Shown: piece by piece, positions 1-7,076 of the stretch
How positions within the stretch are numbered: position 1 is the stretch's first letter
Layout: every line of letters begins with the position of its first letter
DNA from: JAXGPP01 sp964436865
Lineage (GTDB): Bacteria; Planctomycetota; Planctomycetia; Pirellulales; Thermoguttaceae
Direction of reading: 5' to 3'
Length of the DNA: 13,863 bases
Assembly (NCBI GenBank): GCA_964436865.1
Contig: CAYTFK010000184.1
Location: forward strand, 1-13,863
Program-made: the position numbers and the translations under genes
Notes under the pieces: model-generated
What the model was told of the DNA's origin: nothing
Databases searched by the model: none
Seen by the model: the letters and a program-made list of their open reading frames with translations, nothing else

Positions 1-644
1 GACCGGTTCGGGCGGCGCTGGTGGTGTTCGACCGCGTCGTGGCGGCCGACCCGGCGTTCAAGAAGTACTGGCTGCTGCACAGCCTCGAGCGCCCGCGCGT
101 TGAAGGCGCCACGATCACCATCGCCCCCGAGCAGCGAGGCTGGAACGGAAAGCTCGTCAATCAGGTGCTGCTGCCCGCGCAGGCCGAGATTACAGCCGTG
201 GGCGGGCCGGGTAAGGAGTATTGGGTCTTTGGCGAGAACTTCCCCGTCGCGTCATCCGGACGCGACACGGCCGAGCAGGAGTACGGCCAGTGGCGAGTTG
301 AAGTCTCGCCGCCGCGCGCCGCGGCGGCCGACCATTTCCTCAACGTGATGCAGATCATGGATCGCGACGCCACGCCGCTGGCCGTCGCCGGCTTCGCCTC
401 CGACGATCAGCCGGGAGTGCGCGTCGGCGACACCACAGTCATCTTCGGGCGGACGGCGGCCCGCAACCGCGGGCCGATCCGCTTTGAGTCGCTCGGCACC
501 CGTGTCCTGGTGACGGGCCTGGCCGCCGGCGCCTGGCACGTGTTGCGCGACGGACACCTGATCGAACCGGCCATCACCGTCTCTCCCGAGGCCGGCACAC
601 TCTGGCTGGAAGGCCCGCCCGGCCGCTATGAGTTGCAGCGATAG
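1..644 (+). CDS. Heparinase II/III-like protein, C-terminal part (5' partial)
   Basis: The reading frame is open from the window edge (first whole codon at base 3) to a TAG at 642-644, giving about 213 residues, so the start and the N-terminal alpha-helical part lie outside the window. The visible part is beta-rich and resembles the C-terminal beta-sandwich of heparinase II/III family polysaccharide lyases. A strand reading RAALVVFDRVVA is followed by KYWLLHSLERP, then repeated short beta segments (ITIAPEQRGWNGKLV, WRVEVSPP, FLNVMQIMD), ending in LWLEGPPGRYELQ. Known members are secreted or periplasmic enzymes that cleave uronic-acid polysaccharides by beta-elimination. The catalytic residues would be upstream, so activity cannot be judged. 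It converges on the kinase gene across 116 nt. A related secreted polysaccharide-binding protein of another family cannot be excluded. Confidence 0.6.
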   Translation, partial: PVRAALVVFDRVVAADPAFKKYWLLHSLERPRVEGATITIAPEQRGWNGKLVNQVLLPAQAEITAVGGPGKEYWVFGENFPVASSGRDTAEQEYGQWRVEVSPPRAAAADHFLNVMQIMDRDATPLAVAGFASDDQPGVRVGDTTVIFGRTAARNRGPIRFESLGTRVLVTGLAAGAWHVLRDGHLIEPAITVSPEAGTLWLEGPPGRYELQR

Positions 645-760
645 GCGTGACCACAAAGACTCGCCCGCTACTCCGACGCGGAGTTGGCCGATACGACACT
701 GCGACGCTCAACAGGCTGCCTTGAGGTAGTCTGCCAAGAGAGCGGAACCTGGCACACCGT

Positions 761-3109
761 TCATCTCCTGCCGCCGTTTGACGGCTGGGGAAACTCGCTG
801 CGCGCCGCCTCGACGTCCTTGACGAATTGGGCGAAGAATCGCTTCACGGCGGTGCTTGCACCGGCCGGCTCGTGGCGTTGAAGGAGGTGCAGCGCGGTGG
901 TGGCCACTTCAGTCTCGTGCTCCCACAACGTGACCTTCTTTCCGTCAGACCCAGTGCCCTCCAGCCGGCCCGACAGCGCGATTCTGACCAGGTTGCGACT
1001 ATCGGCTTTGCCGAACAGCAACTCCAGGTGCAGGGTGTTCGGAGCGCCCGATTGCGGTTCGATCCCTGCGCGTCGGGCGGCGTCGATCGACTCATCCTGC
1101 ACAAGCCTGTGCAGTTTGGTTTCGCCCGGGGGCGTCAGCCGGAAGGAGACTCGCTTCACGCCGGCCAGCAGTTGTCGGGGGTCGACCGGCTGGGGCGGCG
1201 CGACCGGTGGAGCCGCAGTGGTCGACGGCGCTGGCCGCGAGCGCTCCGGAGCAGGTTTCGGTGGAATGGCCGGTTCGGCCGGCGCCCGTCGCGGCGCCGG
1301 TTCATCGACCTTCGCGGAAGATCGCTCAGGCGGCACGGCTTCGACAGCGGGCTCTGCGGGAGATACGGCCGCGGGCGCAGCCGTCGTGCTCGGCGGCTCG
1401 GCCGATTCCGTTTCGACTGGCGGGGGTGGAGCGACCACGGCGGGCGGCGGCGCGACAGGCGTCTCTGCGCCGGACGGCGGAGCCGATGGCTCCGGACCGG
1501 GGCCTTTCGAGGAGAATCGCACGGCGAGCGCCGCGATAATCGCAATCGCCACTACCGCCGCCCCGGCCGCAGCCCAGAAGACGGGCGACTGGAAGATCGT
1601 CTCCTCCTCGGCGCTCTTTTTCCGCACGGGGGGGGATTGCGCCTTCTTGATCGGCTTGGCCGGGGGCGAACCGGCCGGCGCCTGCGGTGCGGCAGCCGGC
1701 AGGGGCGCCGCGGCGGGGGGCAGCGCTTCAGCCGCCATCAGCGAGCCCAAGTCGTCGGTCTTCGGCGGCGTCAGGTCGGGCAGCTCATCGGTGATCTCGA
1801 CGATCACCGGTTCCGGCTTCGGTTCGGGTGCCTGTTCCGGAGCCGGCTCCGCGGCCGCCGTATCTCCAGCAGTTGCGGCGGTCGACGCCCGCGCGATGCT
1901 GCTGGGGGTGGGCGGCGGCACGTCTTCGACCGGCGCTAGCTCCAGCTCAACATCTTTCCCAGCGGAACTTCCCTCGCCCGGCTCGCGGATGACGCCGGAT
2001 CCCGATCCTCCGCCACGGCCCTGCGAGGTGAACCGCATCATGAAGCCGCTGTCGTAGGTTGCTTTGGTCAGCCAATCCTTTAGCGTGTCGGCCAGTTCGC
2101 GGGCGGTCTGGAACCGTTCCTTGGGCTTCTTGGCGGTCATCTTATTGATGATCGCCACCAACTGCGGCGGCACGTCGGGCCGGTCTTTCTGGATCGGCTC
2201 CGGGTATTTCGTTTGGTGTGCCATCAGCCGCTGCGCCACGGATCCGGTGGGAAACGGCGGGCGTCCGACGAGCAGGAAGTAAAAGGTGTGGCCGAGGCTG
2301 TAGATGTCGGCCCGGCCGTCGACGTTCCCGGAATCGACCGCCTGTTCGGGGGCCAAGTAGTCGGCGGTTCCCAGTACCGTCTCCCCGTGCTCTTTGCTCA
2401 GCGACGCCCGCTCTCGGTCGTCGAAAAACCTGGCCAGGCCCAAGTCGAGCAGCTTGACGACACCATTGCGGTCGACCAGCAGATTGGCCGGCTTGACGTC
2501 GCGGTGCACCAGACCTTCGCGGTGGGCATGGTCCAACCCTTCGGCCGCTTGACGGATCCAATCGGCTGCCTGGCGGTAGTCAACCACGCCGTGTTGGGAG
2601 ACGTAACGCTGCAGGTCTAGCCCGTCGATGTACTCCATTACCAGGTAATGGATCTCGCGGCCGTCCTGCATCGCCTTGTTCACGTCGTAGGCGCGGACGA
2701 TGTTCGGATGGTCGAGGGCCGCCACCGCCTGGGCCTCGATGTAGAACCGCTCCAGCAGCGATGGCTGGTTCTGCAGGTCCTTCAGCGGCAACACTTTCAC
2801 CGCGCAGCGGCGGCGCATCATCTGATGTTCGGCGAGAAACACCATGCCCATCCCGCCGTGACCGAGAAGCCCCAGCACGCGATATGGGCCCAGGATGAAG
2901 CCCTTGTACTTCCCCTCCAGCAACTGGTCAGCCTGCCAGCGGGTGAGGACGCCCCGGTCGACGAGCTCCTCCGCGATCTTGCGGCTGCTCGGCGTCCCCG
3001 CGGTCGGCTCCACGTACTCCTTCGCCAGGAGCGAGAACTGATCGTTGGGAATAATGCCGCTGCGCTCGAGCAGCTTCAGAAAAGTGTCTGCCGCCAGTTC
3101 AGTGGCCAT
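761..3109 (-). CDS. Transmembrane serine/threonine protein kinase
   Basis: Encodes 782 residues from the ATG at 3109; an in-frame TTG two codons upstream is a weaker alternative, and no clear Shine-Dalgarno is seen. Residues 8-70 form the helical N-terminal segment common in planctomycete kinases (LVDRGVLTRWQADQLLEGK). The Hanks-type kinase domain spans about 76-346: glycine loop G83-H-G85-G-M-G88, ATP-binding K105, helix-C E125, catalytic loop H202-R-D204 with K206 and N209, D222-L-G224 in place of DFG, and activation segment GTADYLAPEQ at 247-256. All catalytic residues are present, so it should be active and cytoplasmic. A Pro/Ala/Glu-rich linker (about 385-505), one membrane helix (about 511-530) and a second Pro-rich linker lead to an extracytoplasmic domain at about 645-782, possibly a sensor. 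The function is phosphotransfer to Ser/Thr of unknown targets. A likely promoter lies at 3435-3461. Confidence 0.96.
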   Translation of the reverse strand: MATELAADTFLKLLERSGIIPNDQFSLLAKEYVEPTAGTPSSRKIAEELVDRGVLTRWQADQLLEGKYKGFILGPYRVLGLLGHGGMGMVFLAEHQMMRRRCAVKVLPLKDLQNQPSLLERFYIEAQAVAALDHPNIVRAYDVNKAMQDGREIHYLVMEYIDGLDLQRYVSQHGVVDYRQAADWIRQAAEGLDHAHREGLVHRDVKPANLLVDRNGVVKLLDLGLARFFDDRERASLSKEHGETVLGTADYLAPEQAVDSGNVDGRADIYSLGHTFYFLLVGRPPFPTGSVAQRLMAHQTKYPEPIQKDRPDVPPQLVAIINKMTAKKPKERFQTARELADTLKDWLTKATYDSGFMMRFTSQGRGGGSGSGVIREPGEGSSAGKDVELELAPVEDVPPPTPSSIARASTAATAGDTAAAEPAPEQAPEPKPEPVIVEITDELPDLTPPKTDDLGSLMAAEALPPAAAPLPAAAPQAPAGSPPAKPIKKAQSPPVRKKSAEEETIFQSPVFWAAAGAAVVAIAIIAALAVRFSSKGPGPEPSAPPSGAETPVAPPPAVVAPPPPVETESAEPPSTTAAPAAVSPAEPAVEAVPPERSSAKVDEPAPRRAPAEPAIPPKPAPERSRPAPSTTAAPPVAPPQPVDPRQLLAGVKRVSFRLTPPGETKLHRLVQDESIDAARRAGIEPQSGAPNTLHLELLFGKADSRNLVRIALSGRLEGTGSDGKKVTLWEHETEVATTALHLLQRHEPAGASTAVKRFFAQFVKDVEAARSEFPQPSNGGRR

Positions 3110-3306
3110 GACCAATCAGCGAGTTATGGAAAACACCCGGCCCCGGGTCGGATTCCCCCACGCTCCCTGTGACGGCAGCGCGTTCTTATTGGTATTCATG
3201 TTGATAACGCAACACCTTCAGCCGTCTTTCCCCTGAGGCCGGGCTCCGGACCAAGTTTCGCTCGGTGGCGCGTCGCCCTCGTTGCACTCTCAACCTGAAA
3301 GTCCCT

Positions 3307-3334
3307 GTCGATCTTCGGCTCCGCTCAGATCGAC
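3307..3334. repeat. 8-bp inverted repeat in the kinase leader
   Basis: GTCGATCT (3307-3314) and AGATCGAC (3327-3334) are perfect reverse complements separated by 12 nt. There is no T-tract on either side, so it is not a typical intrinsic terminator. It lies inside the predicted kinase mRNA leader and downstream of the glycosidase-like stop. It could be an operator, an RNA hairpin or chance. Confidence 0.35.
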
Positions 3335-3434
3335 CCGGTACACCAACTCCGCAGAATCAGCAGAACAAGTTCGACGGAAAAGACAAGTTGCCACTCTTTT
3401 CGAGGACACTCCCCAACAGGGAGCCCCCATCTGC

Positions 3435-3461
3435 ATTATACCCAGCCTTGCCGCCTGCCAA
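3435..3461 (-). promoter_or_regulatory. Candidate sigma70 promoter for the kinase gene
   Basis: On the minus strand, TTGGCA (3461-3456, 5 of 6 to the -35 consensus) is followed after 15 nt by a perfect TATAAT (3440-3435). The spacer is shorter than the ideal 17 nt. Transcription would start near 3428 and leave a leader of roughly 320 nt before the kinase ATG. This is the best promoter match in the window. It is inferred from sequence alone. Confidence 0.4.
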
Positions 3462-3516
3462 TACTTCCCCTTCGAGAACCAGTATCGCATAGCCAATTCC
3501 GGTGGGAGGCGTAGTG

Positions 3517-5127
3517 TCATGCTCCAGGTGCCGGTTCGAACCGATAAAGATGCACGTCGAAGGGCTTGAAATGGTCGGTAAACGAGCCTTCGGCCGCCTC
3601 GATCGACCGCTGCTCGTCGATGACCTCCACCTTGGCGCCCCGCCGCAATCCGGGTATCGCAACGGTCACTTTGGAATCTGCCGCCCGCGGATCATAATTC
3701 ACCGCGAACACGTACAGCGCTCCCTCATGTTCCCTTGCCATGAAATCCACACGGGCCTCCGGGTCGGCCGCTACGCGGACGGCTTGCCGAGCGGCAGGTG
3801 CGAGGAGGATCGGCGTGAGCCGGGTTATCTGCCCGTTGATCTCGCCCAGCGCCCGGCGGTTCTCTTCCGGCACACCGAAAGGTGAATAGGAGGGCTTCCA
3901 GATGTGCGTGAAGTAGCCGATCGCCGTCGCGCCGCGGCAGAGGGCCATCCAGACCTCCGCCCGGATGTGCTCCGGCTTCACATCGCGCTGCCGTTCGAGC
4001 GCCCCGGTCCACTGGCTTCCCTTGCTCGTCTCGATCCAGGCGTAAACCGGCTTTCCCTCGGCCATGGCGACCAGTTGCCCGGTGGCTTCCTGCACCAGGT
4101 GAATCCATTCCGGCTTGTTCCAGCCGTAAATCGGATAAATGTCGTAGCCCACGACGTCGGTCGCGCGGAGATAGGCCGGATAAAGGCTCGTCCACTGCTC
4201 TTCCGACCATTTGTCGAAGTGCGGGTGGAAGTGGCCCGTCAACGTCATGAATACCGGTCGCGACGGGTCGCCGGCCTTCATCGTCTCATAGGCGCGCAGC
4301 GATTCGGCCGGCATGGCCCGCGGTTCATGTCGCGGCGGAGAGAGAAGCACATTGTTGCCGCTGGAATCATAGCCCTCGATTTCTCCCAGCGAACCCCAGG
4401 CCTGTTTGCCGGGATAGGCTGAGTGCACCGTCAGCTTGAGCTCACTGAATGTCGCCGGCCTGGCGAGCGGCAGCGATTGCGGTCCCTTCTTGTTCTCGAG
4501 CGTTGCTCGGGCAATCTCCTTCCCCTCGGCGGTGAAAAACACATCCTTTGCGACCGCCAAGCCCTCGGAGACTGTGGGCCAGACGACGAGCCGCTCGACC
4601 GTCACCGGTTGACGGAGCCGGATGGTGATTTCGGCCCCTTCCATCGGATCGAGGACTGACCAGGAGTGCGTCACACCATCGACGATCTTCCACAGCGGCG
4701 TGCTCGAGTTGACGCGGAGCCCCTCGCCGGCCGACACTTCGGCATCGCTCACTTGATGCGGCAGGTCGGGCTCATCGTCGTGGATATAACCCAAGAGGTC
4801 CGGCCGGCCCTTGAGCCGCTGATCGAACGGCATCACACCGTAGAAGCCGGCCTTCGCAGCCTTATCGAGATACTCGGCGACGTCTTTGGTACCGCTCGAT
4901 CCCGGCCAGTAGCCGGCCACCGTGTTGATGCCGCAGCGGCGAATCGCCTCGAAATCGCCGGCCTGCTGGAGCCAGATCATGATCGGAAAGAACGGCTGCT
5001 CGTTGACGTAGAACGCGCCGTTGCGAAGCTCGATCTTATCGATAGGCGGCAGTGCCGCTGTCTCCGCAGCCGTGCCCGGCGTGCAGAACGCGGCTGCGAG
5101 TGGAACGATCAGGATGAGGCGGTTCAT
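3517..5127 (-). CDS. Secreted glycoside-hydrolase-like TIM-barrel protein with inserted sugar-binding-like domain
   Basis: Encodes 536 residues. The start is fixed by GGAGG 5 nt before the ATG. Residues 1-21 form a Sec signal peptide, with likely cleavage after GTAA, so the protein is exported. The barrel begins at about 30 (NGAFYVNEQPFFPIMIWLQ, then FEAIRRCGINTV), resembling clan-A glycosidases and beta-galactosidase-like putative glycoside hydrolases. Candidate acids are in HDDEP (116-120) and in AWIETS (363-368, E366). Between them, residues about 126-268 form a separate beta-rich module (WKIVDGVTHSWSV, ITIRLRQPVTVERLVVWP, LGEIEGYD) like an F5/8 type C or galactose-binding sandwich. The barrel then resumes (RPVFMTLTGHF, VVGYDIYP, RGATAIGYFTH). 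About 440-530 is a C-terminal beta domain. The substrate is unknown and the catalytic residues are my inference. It sits 45 nt downstream of the AroE-like gene, so co-transcription is likely. Confidence 0.75.
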   Translation of the reverse strand: MNRLILIVPLAAAFCTPGTAAETAALPPIDKIELRNGAFYVNEQPFFPIMIWLQQAGDFEAIRRCGINTVAGYWPGSSGTKDVAEYLDKAAKAGFYGVMPFDQRLKGRPDLLGYIHDDEPDLPHQVSDAEVSAGEGLRVNSSTPLWKIVDGVTHSWSVLDPMEGAEITIRLRQPVTVERLVVWPTVSEGLAVAKDVFFTAEGKEIARATLENKKGPQSLPLARPATFSELKLTVHSAYPGKQAWGSLGEIEGYDSSGNNVLLSPPRHEPRAMPAESLRAYETMKAGDPSRPVFMTLTGHFHPHFDKWSEEQWTSLYPAYLRATDVVGYDIYPIYGWNKPEWIHLVQEATGQLVAMAEGKPVYAWIETSKGSQWTGALERQRDVKPEHIRAEVWMALCRGATAIGYFTHIWKPSYSPFGVPEENRRALGEINGQITRLTPILLAPAARQAVRVAADPEARVDFMAREHEGALYVFAVNYDPRAADSKVTVAIPGLRRGAKVEVIDEQRSIEAAEGSFTDHFKPFDVHLYRFEPAPGA

Positions 5128-5132
5128 CGAAT

Positions 5133-5137
5133 CCTCC
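5133..5137 (-). promoter_or_regulatory. Ribosome binding site of the glycosidase-like gene
   Basis: GGAGG on the minus strand lies 5 nt before the ATG at 5127. It decides the start and places the signal peptide at the true N-terminus. Confidence 0.75.
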
Positions 5138-5172
5138 GGGTAAGCGTGTGTGGTTCGCCTTCCGTGATCGAT

Positions 5173-6021
5173 CTACAGTTCGAGAAACTCCTCCACCGCA
5201 TCGTGCATGACGTCGGTATTGGGCTCCAGGCCGGTCCAGAGCTTGAAGTTGATCGCCGCCTGCTCGATGAGAATTTCAAGGCCGTCGACCACCGGGCATC
5301 CCCGGTCCTGCACGGCGCGTACGAGAGCGGTGCGCGGCGGATTGGCCGTCACATCGGCAACCACTGTCTCGGGCGCCATCTCGGCAAGGTTCAGCGGCAG
5401 GCTGGCATCCGGATCTTCCGCAGCAGCCGACGTCGCCTGAATCAGGATCCGCGTTTCGGGCGGTATCGGGTAGTCGCCTTGCCAGGCCGCGAACGAAGCG
5501 GGCGTCTGCAGTTCCCCGTTGATCAGTTGGACCAGATTGCCGCCGGCTTCCTCGCCGCGGTTGACGACCGTGATCTCCGCGACCTGGGCCAACGCCAGTT
5601 CCACGGCGACCGCCCGCGCCACTCGGCCGGCTCCCAACAGCACGACTCGCTGTCCGGCGGGATCGATTCGCCGCCTGAGCGCCGAGAGCACCGCCTTGCC
5701 CTCGGTGTTCTCGCCCACCAGCGCCCCTTCCTCGCTGAGAATGCAGTTGACCACGCCGGCCAGTTGGGCCACCCGGCTCAGGCGGTCGAGATAAGGAAGC
5801 ACTGCCGTGCGGTAGTCGCCAGCGCAGTTGCCGCCGCGAAACCCCATCGCCCGCATGCCGCGGACCGCATCCTCAAGCTGCTCGGGTGGGACGTCGAGCG
5901 AAAGATAGCGCCAGTCCAACTCGTGGTGGACGATGGCTTTCTCGATCACGTATTGGGTTGGATTGCCGCCCAGTCCGTGGCCTAGCAAGGCCAGGATGGG
6001 TTGCAGGGGTGCGTCGCTCAC
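5173..6021 (-). CDS. Divergent shikimate dehydrogenase-like protein (AroE paralogue)
   Basis: Encodes 282 residues from a GTG. An in-frame TAG three codons upstream rules out a longer form. The AroE fold is clear: substrate-domain segment GMRAMGFRGGN (55-65), AGVVNCI (88-94), Rossmann loop VVLLGAGRVARAVA (126-139) and the C-terminal hallmark DGLEILIEQAA...LWTG (246-264). The active site is not canonical. A gapless alignment to E. coli AroE from memory puts Arg71 at catalytic Lys65 (NVTxPxK reads NCAGDYR) and Glu107 at catalytic Asp102 (NTDG reads NTEG). The N-terminal HSxSP shikimate-contact motif is also replaced (GNPTQ). The NRTxxR NADP-phosphate motif reads NRGEEAG. It is therefore probably not the pathway shikimate dehydrogenase but an NAD(P)-dependent relative with another substrate, or an inactive form. 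It is the likely first gene of a two-gene unit with the glycosidase-like gene. Confidence 0.82.
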   Translation of the reverse strand: MSDAPLQPILALLGHGLGGNPTQYVIEKAIVHHELDWRYLSLDVPPEQLEDAVRGMRAMGFRGGNCAGDYRTAVLPYLDRLSRVAQLAGVVNCILSEEGALVGENTEGKAVLSALRRRIDPAGQRVVLLGAGRVARAVAVELALAQVAEITVVNRGEEAGGNLVQLINGELQTPASFAAWQGDYPIPPETRILIQATSAAAEDPDASLPLNLAEMAPETVVADVTANPPRTALVRAVQDRGCPVVDGLEILIEQAAINFKLWTGLEPNTDVMHDAVEEFLEL

Positions 6022-6296
6022 GGGGCCCTAAGCCTCCAGTTCCGCCGCGCCCGCCGCGGATGCAGAGGACGCGGTTCGTGTAATGGCGCCCGTCACTTGC
6101 CCCGGCGCTGGCTGAGAGCCACTCGCAAAGCCGCCGCCTGAAGGGGAGCTTCGGCGCGGCAGAACGCCAAGAGCACTGTCGAACAGGCTGAACGTATTTT
6201 TGCCATGTATCGCGGCCAACGCAACGCCCCCCGGCCGGAGAGCGACGGGTCGCGGGTGCCCTGTCCGCAAGTGTTGGCCGGGGATAGGATCAACGC
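6022..6296. other. Divergent intergenic region, AroE-like gene / membrane protein gene
   Basis: The 275 nt separate two divergently transcribed genes and should carry both promoters. I find no strong sigma70 match on either strand; the best minus-strand pair (TTGGCC, 17 nt, TACGTT) is poor. No RNA gene or terminator is apparent. Short open frames here have no recognisable product. Confidence 0.5.
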
Positions 6297-7076
6297 ATGC
6301 ATCAGTCTCGGCTGCTTATCGGACTACTCGTGCTCGCCACTCTGGTCGTCGATGCGGCCGTGCTGGTCAGCCTGCCCGCCGCGTCCCCAGGCCGGCATTC
6401 TGACCGCCTGCTGATCCTGGCGCTCGTGCTCAGCCAGGTAGGCCTGCTGGCGATCTGGGCGGGCTGGGCCGGACGTACGATGCCGTGGCGGCTGCTGCTC
6501 ACCATTGCATCAGCGACGGTCATGAGCGAGTTGCTGGAGCGGACCAATCTCTGGCCTGATCGGGACCAGTTTTCCGATCAGCTTACGCTCTACGCGACAA
6601 TGCTCGCGCTGGCGAACACCGGATCGATCGTCGCGGCGAGAGCCGGCGGCTTGCGAATCGAGCGACCGATTAACGAGACGCAACCGGACCGCTCATCACC
6701 ACGATTCCAGTTCCGCTTGATGCACCTGATGGGGTGGCTCACGGCGACGGCGCTGATTCTGGGCTTGCTCGAATACTCGCTCGCCGGCGGCCTCCGTCGC
6801 GTTTCGCCCGCGCGCTACATCGACGACGCCCTGTGCGGGGCGGCGATGACCGTGATGGTGCTCGGAACCATGACCAGTGTTCTGACGAGGGGCGCCCGGG
6901 CCTGGCAACTCCCGCTGTGGGCGTGTTCGGTGGCCCTGGCGGTCGCGGCTTGGCGCATCGCCGGAGACTCGTGGCGCGTGGCGGCGACCGTCAACGTCAC
7001 CGCGGCGCTATGGACACTCATGTCGCTCGGGATCGTCCGCATTGCCGGATATCACATTACCTGGCCGCGACGGTAG
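6297..7076 (+). CDS. Polytopic membrane protein, unknown function
   Basis: Encodes 259 residues from the ATG at 6297; AGG about 10 nt upstream is a weak ribosome site. I do not recognise a named family. About seven or eight hydrophobic segments are visible: roughly 7-28, 38-58, 64-80, 96-114, 140-163, 178-195, 204-221 and 229-247. A short Arg/Pro-rich soluble loop (about 118-138) comes just before FQFRLMHLMGWLTATALILGLL, a type of motif common in planctomycete inner-membrane proteins. No catalytic motif or binding site is visible. The last 69 nt overlap, on the opposite strand, the 3' end of the binding-protein gene. It is transcribed away from the AroE-like gene. Confidence 0.8.
   Translation: MHQSRLLIGLLVLATLVVDAAVLVSLPAASPGRHSDRLLILALVLSQVGLLAIWAGWAGRTMPWRLLLTIASATVMSELLERTNLWPDRDQFSDQLTLYATMLALANTGSIVAARAGGLRIERPINETQPDRSSPRFQFRLMHLMGWLTATALILGLLEYSLAGGLRRVSPARYIDDALCGAAMTVMVLGTMTSVLTRGARAWQLPLWACSVALAVAAWRIAGDSWRVAATVNVTAALWTLMSLGIVRIAGYHITWPRR

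Larger units (their letters stand above)
3110..3516. other. Intergenic spacer and kinase 5' leader, no convincing gene
   Basis: The 407 nt between the glycosidase-like stop and the kinase start hold no recognisable gene. A minus-strand frame of 76 codons (3290-3520) starts in an ATGA overlap with the glycosidase-like stop. Its product looks like no family and its codon use is unlike the neighbouring genes, so I treat it as chance. Features seen are a sigma70-like promoter pointing at the kinase (3435-3461), an 8-bp inverted repeat (3307-3334), a 5-bp hairpin CTCCC/GGGAG (3409-3423) and a tight GC hairpin (3135-3148) about 26 nt upstream of the kinase ATG. Confidence 0.6.

Noticed and set aside
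670..684. 6-bp hairpin ACTCCG/CGGAGT between the heparinase-like and kinase genes
   Set aside because: The stem is short with a 3-nt loop and no T-tract on either strand, so it is too weak to call a terminator.
827..2057. Two long plus-strand open frames opposite the kinase
   Set aside because: They arise from the GC-rich, Pro/Ala-coding linker of the kinase read in reverse. The products are Arg- or Gly/Ser-rich low-complexity sequence.
3290..3520. 76-codon minus-strand frame overlapping the glycosidase-like stop by ATGA
   Set aside because: The overlap looks like translational coupling, but the product has no recognisable features and its codon use is not typical, and a strong promoter match lies within it.
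4666..5985. Plus-strand frame of 439 codons across the glycosidase-like and AroE-like genes
   Set aside because: It runs antisense to two real genes and their spacer, and its product matches nothing I recognise.
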